From assembly GCA_035533815.1 (NCBI GenBank), contig DATLTB010000096.1:1-59181 (forward strand): DNA of 59,181 nucleotides, given 5' to 3'. The notes beneath the pieces were generated by a model. That model did not search any database and had not been told where the DNA came from. It was given only the letters and a program-made list of their open reading frames with translations. The DNA is from JANWKA01 sp035533815. Lineage in GTDB: Bacteria > Bacteroidota > Bacteroidia > Chitinophagales > Chitinophagaceae. A program made the position numbers and the translations under genes. Shown one piece after another: positions 17,206 to 25,588 of the stretch (positions are counted from its first letter, which is position 1; each line of letters begins with the position of its first letter).

Positions 17206-19569
17206 ATGAAATATTTACTCTTTTTAATCCTAGTCCTTGGGGTACCGATGGCTGTGATTGCCCAGACTCCAACCAAAAGCAAACTGCCGCAACTGGGCAA
17301 GGCTCCGCTAAGTGCCGTCGTTGCCGCAATGACCCTGAAAGAAAAGGCCAGCCTGGTGGTGGGCATGGGATTCCGGATCCCTGCTGCGATACGCAAAATG
17401 ATCAATAAAAGAAGGGATAGTGCCGGCAGTTTCCACCTGCCCCCCTCTAATCCGAATGCAGACCGGATCCCAGAAAAAGTTCCAGGTGCTGCTGGCAGGA
17501 CTCAACCAATTCCCAGGCTGGGCATCCCGTCCATCACTATGTCGGATGGTCCAGCTGGAGTGCGCATTAACCCCATCCGGAATCATGACAGTTCCAGAAC
17601 CTATTACGCCACCGGATTTCCGGTAGCCACCCTACTTGCTTCCACCTGGGATACCGCCATGGTCAGAAAAGTCGGTGTCGCTTTCGGTAAGGAAGTGCAT
17701 GCATTCGGGGTAGACATCATACTGGGACCAGCCATGAATATCCAGCGTAATCCGCTGGATGGGCGGAATTTCGAATACTATTCAGAAGACCCGGTCATTG
17801 CCGGCAACATGGCTGCGGCCATGGTGAACGGCCTACAGTCTAATGGAGTGGGTACATCCATCAAGCATTTCGTGGCCAATAACCAGGAAACAAACCGAAA
17901 TAGTATCAATGAAATAATCAGTGAACGGGCTCTTAGGGAAATTTACCTGCGTGGCTTTGAGATCGCAGTGAAAAAATCCAGGCCTTGGACCGTGATGACT
18001 TCTTACAACAAAGTCAACGATACCTATACCTCCGAGCGCAGGGATCTGGTTACCGATATACTTAAGAAAGAATGGGGATTCAAGGGTTTTGTCATGACGG
18101 ATTGGTTTGGAGGTCATGATCCTGTGGCCCAGATGAATGCAGGCAATGACCTGCTGATGCCTGGTTCTCCCATGCAATCCTCGAAAATAATGGATGGAGT
18201 GAAAGCCGGAAAGATCACCATGAAGCAGCTTAATCAGAACGTGGAAGATATTCTGAGGATCATCCTGAAATCCCCGCAATTCAAACATTACCCATTCTCT
18301 AGTCACCCTGACCTGAAGGCTGATGCCGCCGTATCCAGGGAGGGTGCAGACGCGGGTATGATCCTATTGAAAAATGAAAATCATGCCCTTCCCTTGACGG
18401 GAATCCATACCATAGCTGCTTTTGGCAACACCAGCTATGACCTGATAGCCAACGGAACGGGCAGTGGCAATGTGAATAAACCTTTTGTCACCAGCCTGCT
18501 TGAGGGGATGAAGAATGCGGGTTATCAAGCCGAGGATAGTCTGTCCAGTGCCTATCAGCATTATATATATATTTCCAAGGGAAGCGCCCCCCGGCTAACT
18601 TCCTTTTTCATGCTCCCGCCCCCCATACCGGAAATGACCATCAGTCCGGAACTTGCCGATTATGAAGCAAACCTGGCTGATATCGCCGTGATCACCCTGG
18701 GCAGGAATGCTGGGGAAGGAGCAGATCGGAAGCTTCCCCATGATTATTACCTGTCCAGTAAGGAAAAGGACATGATCAATACCGTAGCCAAGGCATTTCA
18801 TGCAAAAGGCAAAAAAGTAGTGGTTGTCCTTAATATTGGAGGGGTCATTGATGTCTCCAGTTGGAGGGATCAGGTAGACGCCATCCTGCTTGCCTGGCAA
18901 CCGGGCGAGGAAGCAGGGAATGCCATCATGGATATCATGAGTGGAAAAGTAGATCCTTCGGGCAAGCTGGCAGTCACTTTCCCCATGCAATACCAGGATG
19001 TACCATCCGCTAAGAATTTTCCAGGAACACCCGCAGGTCATCCTACGCAGGTGATTTACCAGGAAGGGATTTATGTAGGTTACCGGTATTATACTACCTT
19101 CCATGTCACTCCTGCCTATCCCTTCGGTTATGGCCTATCCTATACAGATTTCCGCATCAGTGGTCTCCACCTATCGGGTCCTGTTTTCCACAATAGTCTG
19201 TCCGCATCTGTAACAGTAACCAACACCGGTAAGGTAGCCGGAAAGGATGTTGCGGAACTCTATCTCAGTGCCCCTTCCGGTGGACTGGATAAACCAGCTG
19301 AAGAATTGAAGGCATTCGGAAAGACCAGGCTTTTGCAACCTGGCCAGTCCCAAACTTTCCACTTTACGCTTCACCCCGGGGACCTGGCTTCCTATAACAC
19401 CGCCAGTTCTTCCTGGGTAGCTGCAGCAGGAACATATACTATTCATATCGGAGCTTCCTGTGATGATATCCGGCAGTCTGCCCATTTTAACCTGGCCAAG
19501 GCCCTGGTTACTGAAAAAGATAAACAGTATCTGACTCCACCGATGAAGATCGATGAAATGAAAAGGTAA
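17206..19569 (+). CDS. GH3 glycoside hydrolase (beta-glucosidase/xylosidase)
   Basis: The second GH3 enzyme has 787 residues and a signal peptide (MKYLLFLILVLGVPMAVIAQ). The N-terminal domain shows PSITMSDGPAGVR, GRNFEYYSEDP, SIKHFVANNQETNR and the nucleophile Asp299 in GFKGFVMTDWFGG. The C-terminal domain carries LAWQPGEEAGNAI and PSGKLAVTFP, with an FnIII-like domain near the end. It belongs to a different GH3 branch from its neighbour (about 500-base-scale differences in domain order are absent, but motif wording differs throughout), so the pair probably acts on different linkages. The stated activity is a class-level call; beta-glucosidase and beta-xylosidase cannot be told apart here. 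A terminator-like stem follows. Confidence 0.9.
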   Translation: MKYLLFLILVLGVPMAVIAQTPTKSKLPQLGKAPLSAVVAAMTLKEKASLVVGMGFRIPAAIRKMINKRRDSAGSFHLPPSNPNADRIPEKVPGAAGRTQPIPRLGIPSITMSDGPAGVRINPIRNHDSSRTYYATGFPVATLLASTWDTAMVRKVGVAFGKEVHAFGVDIILGPAMNIQRNPLDGRNFEYYSEDPVIAGNMAAAMVNGLQSNGVGTSIKHFVANNQETNRNSINEIISERALREIYLRGFEIAVKKSRPWTVMTSYNKVNDTYTSERRDLVTDILKKEWGFKGFVMTDWFGGHDPVAQMNAGNDLLMPGSPMQSSKIMDGVKAGKITMKQLNQNVEDILRIILKSPQFKHYPFSSHPDLKADAAVSREGADAGMILLKNENHALPLTGIHTIAAFGNTSYDLIANGTGSGNVNKPFVTSLLEGMKNAGYQAEDSLSSAYQHYIYISKGSAPRLTSFFMLPPPIPEMTISPELADYEANLADIAVITLGRNAGEGADRKLPHDYYLSSKEKDMINTVAKAFHAKGKKVVVVLNIGGVIDVSSWRDQVDAILLAWQPGEEAGNAIMDIMSGKVDPSGKLAVTFPMQYQDVPSAKNFPGTPAGHPTQVIYQEGIYVGYRYYTTFHVTPAYPFGYGLSYTDFRISGLHLSGPVFHNSLSASVTVTNTGKVAGKDVAELYLSAPSGGLDKPAEELKAFGKTRLLQPGQSQTFHFTLHPGDLASYNTASSSWVAAAGTYTIHIGASCDDIRQSAHFNLAKALVTEKDKQYLTPPMKIDEMKR

Positions 19570-19584
19570 ACATCTGTTTTTTTT

Positions 19585-19626
19585 AAATGCAGCAGGCAAT
19601 CGGAATTCCGGCCGCCTGCTGCATTT
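19585..19626 (+). terminator. Probable terminator after the GH3 pair
   Basis: AAATGCAGCAGGC at 19585-19597 pairs perfectly with GCCTGCTGCATTT at 19614-19626, around a loop that holds CGGAATTCCG, itself a palindrome. It begins 15 bases after the second GH3 stop and is followed by CTGTTTATCCC, only a weak T-tract. Confidence 0.65.
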
Positions 19627-19679
19627 CTGTTTATCCCATAAAAAATATTTTACCCGGAGAATCCTAGCCATTTCCGCCC

Positions 19680-20180
19680 TTAAGATGAACTGTTGATCCC
19701 CAGGTACAGCTCTCCTGGATGAGGTATAGCCAAAATAAAAGACAGAACACTGCTATGACGACAAAATGCAGTAGGTGATATCCGGGGCAATTGGATGCTA
19801 AGTGCAGAAATGACCAGTGAAAAGTCCCATCAGATGATTGGCAAAAATAACGCAGGCGTTATTTTGAACAAATACCAAAAATGCAAGATGCAGGGGAAGG
19901 GGGTTGAAAGTATCACAAATAAGGGGGATTACCGCAACCCAGCTGTTGAATCAGCCCAGTGCACAAGGATACCGGAAAGTATAAAACGAACCGGACCTGG
20001 TTGAAGCATACCAGAAGCACCGCCAGGTTGGACCTGGGGTTAACCTGCATACATGAACATCGGCCGGGGGTAGTCAATCAGGCTAAATCCCTTGTTAAAA
20101 CCCCAGATTAAGCGCATCAATGCAAAATGCCCCATTGGGAAAATAGATACCGATAAAACTACTTCGAATAGCAAAATACC
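19680..20180 (-). pseudogene. Possible decayed membrane-protein gene
   Basis: No intact gene lies here, but on the minus strand several overlapping frames read as hydrophobic, membrane-like peptides: VVLSVSIFPMGHFALMRLI then WGFNKGFSLIDYPRPMF near 20170-20050, LAVLLVCFNQVRFVLYFPV near 20030-19980, and HLLHFVVIAVFCLLFWLYLI near 19770-19715. The frames are interrupted by stops and shifts. This pattern suggests the relic of a polytopic membrane protein, but the family was not recognised and chance is possible. Confidence 0.3.
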
Positions 20181-20380
20181 TGCTTCCGGTTGGTCTGCTT
20201 TATGCCAGAATCCCGGTGGTTTACCCTGGGTTTTTCCGCTGAAGTGAATATAAAATCGATGTCCTGCAGATCAGGCTTCTCAGCTGGGTTAAATGGAGGG
20301 AAAATTAATGAGTGTGGATGCAATACCCTAAAACTACAAATTGTACTCAATTAAGTTAAGGGATACTTCTGCAGATTTCT

Positions 20381-20412
20381 AATAATAAAATATTATATAT
20401 ATATTTATTATT
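20381..20412. repeat. AT-only inverted repeat
   Basis: AATAATAAA at 20381-20389 is the exact complement of TTTATTATT at 20404-20412; the loop is also only A and T. It lies in the otherwise empty stretch 20181-20661 upstream of the beta-barrel gene, where nothing else was recognised. Confidence 0.5.
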
Positions 20413-20661
20413 CATTACTTTGGGAAAGCAACTCCATTACATATAAAGAGGCATTGGTCTTTGCTTGAGATATCCGCTGTAAAATAGTTTTTACCCCAGC
20501 TGATATTTACAGGATTCCATAAGCAATATGGATAATCAGTGTAAAAAGTTCAACTGGGGTCAGCAGGGGAAATTTCAAGTGATTAGGGCTGCTACGGGGG
20601 TTGAATAATCAAATAGTGATAAATACTGATTCAAATACCATTTTCAGTAAAAAAAATTTAT

Positions 20662-21309
20662 ATGAAAAAATATTTGCTTTATCCATCATGGACCTGCCTC
20701 ATGCTCATGTGCATTATATCCCCTGGCGATGCCCAGCAGGCATTCCGCATTGGCCTGACTGCGGGTTATGGGCTTGACGGGGAGTCTTACCAGGCTAGCG
20801 GCACAACGGGTGGTTATGTTGCCTGGGATCCGACTTTCAGTAGTCTTGCTTTCCCCTTTGGGGGATTGGTGGCCAACGTTGACATTCACGGACCCCTCTT
20901 CCTCCAGCCTGAATTTTTATTATCCGCTTTTGGGGTAAGGGTCCAGGACCAGACTTATGGTAATTACAGGAAGGGAATAGTTTATGTAAAGGTTCCACTC
21001 GATATCATGTACCAGGCAAAGGCAGGGCCAGGCTGTTTCCTCATTGGGGCAGGGCCTTATTTTGCCAGGGCAGTATATGGCCAGTCCCGGGGCGGGAAGA
21101 TTGCCTTTGGGAATAGTGCCACCGATGTCATGAAAGCCGGGGACTGGGGGATAGATATGAGGGCAGAATATATTTTCAATATGGGTTTTTTAATTTCCCT
21201 GGATTATGATGTCGGTATTGAAAATCTCGTTCCGTCCGCTCAGTCGGGTACCATTCACAATGATACCTGGGATATATCCATCGGAATTTTATTCCACCGG
21301 AAAAAGTAG
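20662..21309 (+). CDS. Outer-membrane beta-barrel protein
   Basis: The 215-residue protein has a signal peptide ending around GDAQQ and a series of alternating hydrophobic strands such as FRIGLTAGYGL, LFLQPEFLLSAFG, IVYVKVPLDIMYQ, CFLIGAGPYFA and GFLISLDYDVGIENL, ending in the typical barrel terminus WDISIGILFHRKK. This fits the small PorT-like/OMP_b-brl_2 barrels common in Bacteroidota, which sit in the outer membrane and mostly have no known ligand. The ATG at 20662 follows an A/T-rich leader with no clear ribosome-binding site, which is usual in this phylum. It stands alone; about 250 bases of unassigned sequence separate it from the convergent OsmC gene. Confidence 0.8.
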   Translation: MKKYLLYPSWTCLMLMCIISPGDAQQAFRIGLTAGYGLDGESYQASGTTGGYVAWDPTFSSLAFPFGGLVANVDIHGPLFLQPEFLLSAFGVRVQDQTYGNYRKGIVYVKVPLDIMYQAKAGPGCFLIGAGPYFARAVYGQSRGGKIAFGNSATDVMKAGDWGIDMRAEYIFNMGFLISLDYDVGIENLVPSAQSGTIHNDTWDISIGILFHRKK

Positions 21310-21560
21310 CCTAAAATCTGGTCTGCAACAATGCCTGAGCAGGAGGTTTCCGGAGCCGGGTAGAAGGGCCTGATTTTCCCAAAATCAGTTCAGCTCTCCG
21401 TTGGAGGCAGTCCCCCAAATTCATTGGAATGCAGTAAAAAGGTTCAGGATATTTAATGTGGTAAAGTAACCATTCATTTAAAATCAAACCAAATCCTCTG
21501 GATAAAAGGACAGCAGTTTATCCCTGGGTTATAAGCAATGGATAAAATCCTTCTCCCGCT

Positions 21561-21971
21561 TTAAAGCAGGGAGGCTTCCATGCTGATTTTAGTGTTCAAT
21601 AACTTGGAAATGGGACAATCCTTTTTGGCTTCTTCCGCGCATTGCTGGAATTTTTCTTCCGTTACTCCGGGTATCCTGGCTTTTACGATCAGGTGGGAAC
21701 TGGTGACTGAACCGTTTTCCAGGGTAATAGTTGCCATGGTTTCGATGGAGTCCGGGGTAAATCCAGCTGACCCAAGCACAAAACTGAGTTTCATGTTGAA
21801 GCAACCGGCGTGGGCAGCGGCGACCAGTTCTTCCGGATTGGTCCCTTTGCCTTCCTCAAACCGCGAATGATAGGAATATGCCGTCTTGTTCAATACTGTA
21901 CTCTGTGAGGTCAGGTACCCAATGCCTTCCTTTCCAGATCCGTTCCAGACGGCTGTAGCTGTTCTTTTCAT
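21561..21971 (-). CDS. osmC: OsmC-family peroxiredoxin
   Basis: OsmC proteins reduce organic hydroperoxides with a cysteine pair. The 136-residue length is usual. The peroxidatic Cys is in AAAHAGCFNMKLS and the second Cys in KDCPISKLL; the N-terminal VWNGSGKEGIGYLTSQS is typical of true OsmC, as opposed to Ohr. The enzyme is cytoplasmic. The gene is divergent from bioA with 120 bases between. A second, more distant OsmC-like protein lies at 54000 in this window, with different wording around the cysteines (LGSCMLTTMG), so the two are not recent duplicates. Confidence 0.92.
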   Translation of the reverse strand: MKRTATAVWNGSGKEGIGYLTSQSTVLNKTAYSYHSRFEEGKGTNPEELVAAAHAGCFNMKLSFVLGSAGFTPDSIETMATITLENGSVTSSHLIVKARIPGVTEEKFQQCAEEAKKDCPISKLLNTKISMEASLL

Positions 21972-22079
21972 TTTTATTATGTATTAAAAGTTGTTTCCAG
22001 ATTTTAGGATACAAAAAACGCGCCAGCGTCATTTTGAGCTAAGATAAGGAATTTTACTGCCAGCACCCCTCACTATCCT

Positions 22080-22087
22080 TACTTTTG
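22080..22087 (+). promoter_or_regulatory. Possible -7 box for bioA
   Basis: TACTTTTG matches TAnnTTTG and ends only 4 bases before the ATG at 22092 and 19 bases before an in-frame ATG at 22107. If functional, it would favour the later start. No TTG is found at the expected -33 distance. Confidence 0.35.
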
Positions 22088-22091
22088 CTCC

Positions 22092-23375
22092 ATGCCGGAA
22101 CAGCCAATGACCCTGGGTGAACAGGACAGCCGATACATCTGGCATCCCTATACCCAAATGAAATCCGCTCCCCCTGCCATTCCCATGGTCCGGGGAAAGG
22201 AAGCCTTATTATTTGACGAACAGGATAATGCCTACCTGGATGCGATCAGCAGTTGGTGGGTTAATCTTCACGGACATGGTAATCCCTATATTGCCCAAAA
22301 GATATTTGAACAGGCTTGCACCCTCGAACACTGCATATTCGCCGGATTCACCCATCCCCAGGCTATCCGGCTGGCCCTTCGGCTGCTGACCATTCTTCCG
22401 GGTAAAATGACCCGTGTCTTCTATTCCGATAATGGATCCACTGCGGTTGAAGTGGCTTTAAAAATGGCGATCCAGTACTGGCGAAACAAAGGCATCCAAA
22501 AGTCTCGGATCCTGGCCCTTCGGCATGCTTATCATGGGGATACATTCGGAGCGATGAGCGTAAGCGGAAGAAGTGTTTTCAACCAGGTATTCGCTGATTA
22601 TCTTTTCCAGGTAGATTATACCCAAATCCCTTCCAATGATAATCCGGTGGAGGACCACCACCCTTCCGAATATGCTGCAGTCATCTTTGAACCGCTGATC
22701 CAGGGTTCCGGCGGCATGTTAATGCATGAAGCTGCGGACCTGAACCGGTTTATCCGGTATTGCCGCAGCCAGGGAATGCTCATCATCGCGGATGAAGTGA
22801 TGACCGGATTTGGCAGGACCGGTAAGACATTTGCCATGGATCATGTGGAAGAGTATGCTGACATGATCTGCCTGTCCAAGGGAATAACAGGAGGCACTAT
22901 GGCCATGGGAGTGACTGCCTGCAATCAGTCTGTATTTGAAGCTTTCCTTTCCGAGGACCGGACCCGGACCCTGTTCCACGGACATTCCTATACGGCAAAC
23001 CCCATTGCCTGCGCTGCAGCTAATGCCAGCCTGGACCTCCTGGAATCACCGGATTGCCAGGACAATATCCTCCGTATTTCCAAACTTCATGCAGACTTCA
23101 GGCTCCAGATCCAGGATCATCCGGCGATCAGGAACCTCCGCCAGACAGGCACTATCCTGGCCTTTGAAATGGACACTGGGCAGCCTGACAGCTATACCAA
23201 TCCCATCCGGGATTCCCTGTATGATTTCTTCCTCCGGCGGCGAATCATCCTTCGGCCCTTAGGCAACACCCTGTACCTCATGCCTCCCTATTGCATCACC
23301 AATGCACAGTTGGAACAAGTCTATCAGGCCATCCGGGAATTGCTGGAAGTACATAGGGAGAAAGTTCCCCAATAG
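22092..23375 (+). CDS. bioA: Adenosylmethionine-8-amino-7-oxononanoate transaminase
   Basis: BioA makes 7,8-diaminopelargonic acid in biotin synthesis, using S-adenosylmethionine as amino donor and PLP as cofactor. The 427-residue protein shows the BioA-specific start YIWHPYTQMK, the substrate motif SSWWVNLHGH, DNGSTAVEVALKMA, the PLP-binding IADEVMTGFGRTGK, and the Schiff-base Lys263 in CLSKGITGG. An in-frame ATG at 22107 gives a start closer to the family norm. No other biotin gene is nearby, so the pathway is dispersed in this genome. The convergent neighbour ends 9 bases downstream. Confidence 0.95.
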   Translation: MPEQPMTLGEQDSRYIWHPYTQMKSAPPAIPMVRGKEALLFDEQDNAYLDAISSWWVNLHGHGNPYIAQKIFEQACTLEHCIFAGFTHPQAIRLALRLLTILPGKMTRVFYSDNGSTAVEVALKMAIQYWRNKGIQKSRILALRHAYHGDTFGAMSVSGRSVFNQVFADYLFQVDYTQIPSNDNPVEDHHPSEYAAVIFEPLIQGSGGMLMHEAADLNRFIRYCRSQGMLIIADEVMTGFGRTGKTFAMDHVEEYADMICLSKGITGGTMAMGVTACNQSVFEAFLSEDRTRTLFHGHSYTANPIACAAANASLDLLESPDCQDNILRISKLHADFRLQIQDHPAIRNLRQTGTILAFEMDTGQPDSYTNPIRDSLYDFFLRRRIILRPLGNTLYLMPPYCITNAQLEQVYQAIRELLEVHREKVPQ

Positions 23376-23384
23376 CCGGGCCGG

Positions 23385-24386
23385 TCAGTAAATAGGATAA
23401 AAGACATCGGTTTCCCATTTCAGGCTGTCCTTAACCTTGGAGGTATCCGTGACATATTCTTCCCAGGGACCTGCCGGGGCTTGCAGCAAATGTCGACGGG
23501 CATAATCTTCCAGTACTTCATACACTTTCCGGATTCCGCTATAACCACCGAAATACCTCCCGCGCAGCACATGGCCGGAAGGCATCCGCAAAATGACGAA
23601 CTTACCACTGTCAGGGACCTGGTGGTCCACCGGAACCCCGGCATGCACTTCAAATAAATGGTCCCCTATCCGGAAATACTGGGCGATCGGATGACCAGAT
23701 TGTACCAAGCCGTGGGAATCCATGAACCAGTGCAGCCTGCTGTACATCAATGCCAGCCGTTTAGTAATCTGACCCGACCGACAGGAATCCCCTTCTGAAA
23801 GGATCAAGCGGGTGCGGATGGACATCTTTTTGATCATAATCCCTTCCCGGTAATTTTCCATGCTCAGTTCCCTGATCCGCTGCGCGGCATTGTTCATGGC
23901 AGGCTCCATGATATCGCCAAAGGACAACGCGAAGAAGCGTTGCCAGGGCCATATGCCGGTGTGGATGATGATAAACCACTTGAACCAGGTGCTTCTTTCT
24001 CCAAGGGAAGGGGCCAGGATAAAGGAACCCTTTTCTTGCAGGTGTCCGACCGTTATCAGGAAATCCACCTCCCGACGGGCGATCACCCTGGTGATGGTAT
24101 AACTCCCATCATCACTCGCATTTCCGGATCTTTTCCAGATGCAGGTCCCTCCTGCCCCTGCTGCGGGTCCAGTAAAACGGAACTGCCAACCAGAATCCGG
24201 TCGGCTGAAAGGGATCCATTCTGGCACATTGACAGCACTTCCGATCTGGTCAATGACCAGGTCTGGCTGGACATTAATGAGCCCGCTGATTTCCGCATGC
24301 CCCCTGGAAGGAAGCACAAAGGTGATGATAATGCCAAGAACCAGCAGGCTCAGCAATCCAAACCAAAATATCTTCAGAAACTTCAT
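23385..24386 (-). CDS. SRPBCC domain fused to GyrI-like effector-binding domain
   Basis: The 333-residue protein starts with a membrane anchor or signal helix (FWFGLLSLLVLGIIITFVL), followed by a SRPBCC/polyketide-cyclase-like domain (about 35-165, with the typical I..PxxVxD start and PAMNNAAQRIREL end), and then a GyrI-like small-molecule-binding domain (about 185-333; HPIAQYFRIGDHLFEV, VILRMPSGHVLRGRYFGGYS, WEEYVTD). The two-domain arrangement recurs in Bacteroidota as SRPBCC family proteins of unknown function. The ligand is unknown and there is no DNA-binding part. It lies 33 bases downstream of the ABC permease gene on the same strand and is probably co-transcribed with it. Confidence 0.8.
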   Translation of the reverse strand: MKFLKIFWFGLLSLLVLGIIITFVLPSRGHAEISGLINVQPDLVIDQIGSAVNVPEWIPFSRPDSGWQFRFTGPAAGAGGTCIWKRSGNASDDGSYTITRVIARREVDFLITVGHLQEKGSFILAPSLGERSTWFKWFIIIHTGIWPWQRFFALSFGDIMEPAMNNAAQRIRELSMENYREGIMIKKMSIRTRLILSEGDSCRSGQITKRLALMYSRLHWFMDSHGLVQSGHPIAQYFRIGDHLFEVHAGVPVDHQVPDSGKFVILRMPSGHVLRGRYFGGYSGIRKVYEVLEDYARRHLLQAPAGPWEEYVTDTSKVKDSLKWETDVFYPIY

Positions 24387-24419
24387 TAAAAAAAGGATAT
24401 TAAAATAGGGTAAGGAAGG

Positions 24420-25526
24420 TCATTCCCACCTGAAAACCTTGATGGTAACCGCATAAACAATCAGTCCCCAAATGGTCAGGACCAGGAGCTGGGGAAGAAT
24501 CTGGGAAAAGTTCAGTCCTTCGAAAGCTATCTTCCGGAATGCATCATTGAGATAGGTCAAGGGCAATATCTTGCATAATGGCTGCAGCCATTTAGGAAAA
24601 ACATCCACGGGAAAAAAAGTGCCGGCCAGCAAAAACTGGGGCAGTGTAACCAGGTTTGCCATCGGGGGAATAGTGCTTTCGGTTTTCGACAGGCTGCTCA
24701 CGATAAATCCGAATCCCATGAATACGATCAGGCCGTAAGCACTCAGCAGGAGCATTTCCAGTAAAGTGGTCAGGCCATGAATCAGGGTATAGTTAAATGC
24801 AAAATATCCCACACCGATGATCACCACAGCCCCCATGATCTGGAAAACGAGTCGGGCAATAGCTTCTCCCAGCACGATATAAATGCGGTTGATCGGGGTG
24901 GCGAAGAACCGTTTCAACACCAGGGTCTGACGAAGGCTGAAAAAGATGAACGCAGTACCGAAAACCCCTGCACTCAGCAGGGAAAATCCGAGCATGCCGG
25001 GAAGGATGAAATCAATTTCCTTGTATTGTCTTCCCGGAACAATTGTTGGAGCTGGAACCACGGCAATCGTTGCCCTGCCGGGAAACATGCGGGTATTGAT
25101 ATGATCAATGACATGGTCAATGATATCTTCGAACATCCCAATGCGGTCCGCTGCTGCAGCCGAAGTGGTAATACCCACCTGATAATGAGGACTGCCCGCT
25201 GTTCCAGATCCGTCGGTAATATTCAGGATGGCCGTAATCCTGCCCTTGGTCAGGTCATCTTTCATCAAACTGTCTGACCTGTAGTGGACCAGCTTAACAA
25301 TTTGAATGCCGGACAGGCTCCGGTAAACCGGATTGAGGGTGTCACAGGTTCGGGCAACCCCTGCAGTTACAGTGATTTTTCCGTGTCCGACAAAACCGAA
25401 TACCAGGATGAATATCAGGGGAAAGGCCAGGGTAAACACCACAGCGGAAGGGCTCCTGAAAATGGCTTTCAGGCTTCCCTTGGCGATGGCCATCATTGCC
25501 CTGAGCTGATTATATGATTCAGCCAT
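24420..25526 (-). CDS. ABC-2 type transporter permease (orphan)
   Basis: The 368-residue protein has an N-terminal helix (VVFTLAFPLIFILVFGFVG), a periplasmic stretch of about 120 residues, and then five or six helices containing FGTAFIFFSLRQTLVLKRFF and GFIVSSLSKTESTIPPMANL, ending with LLAGTFFPVDVFPKWLQPL and ILPLTYLNDAFR. This is the ABC-2/YhhJ-type layout of drug, lipid or polysaccharide exporters. No ATPase gene is next to it, unlike most members, so its partner must be encoded elsewhere. It lies just downstream of sppA on the same strand but has its own promoter in the 62-base gap. Confidence 0.85.
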   Translation of the reverse strand: MAESYNQLRAMMAIAKGSLKAIFRSPSAVVFTLAFPLIFILVFGFVGHGKITVTAGVARTCDTLNPVYRSLSGIQIVKLVHYRSDSLMKDDLTKGRITAILNITDGSGTAGSPHYQVGITTSAAAADRIGMFEDIIDHVIDHINTRMFPGRATIAVVPAPTIVPGRQYKEIDFILPGMLGFSLLSAGVFGTAFIFFSLRQTLVLKRFFATPINRIYIVLGEAIARLVFQIMGAVVIIGVGYFAFNYTLIHGLTTLLEMLLLSAYGLIVFMGFGFIVSSLSKTESTIPPMANLVTLPQFLLAGTFFPVDVFPKWLQPLCKILPLTYLNDAFRKIAFEGLNFSQILPQLLVLTIWGLIVYAVTIKVFRWE

Positions 25527-25545
25527 GATAATTTTTTAGGCGTTG

Positions 25546-25575
25546 CAAACCTACGCGAAAATGCCGACTACACAA
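25546..25575 (-). promoter_or_regulatory. Bacteroidota-type promoter for the ABC permease
   Basis: On the minus strand, TTG (25575-25573) is followed after exactly 19 bases by TAGGTTTG (25553-25546), which fits both the -33 and -7 consensus elements. The -7 box ends 19 bases before the start codon at 25526. Confidence 0.65.
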
Positions 25576-25588
25576 ATTTGGATGAAGT

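Noticed and set aside
19795..20004. 69-codon plus-strand open frame in the 1-kb gap
   Set aside because: No motif, no ribosome-binding site, and it overlaps the minus-strand membrane-like remnants.
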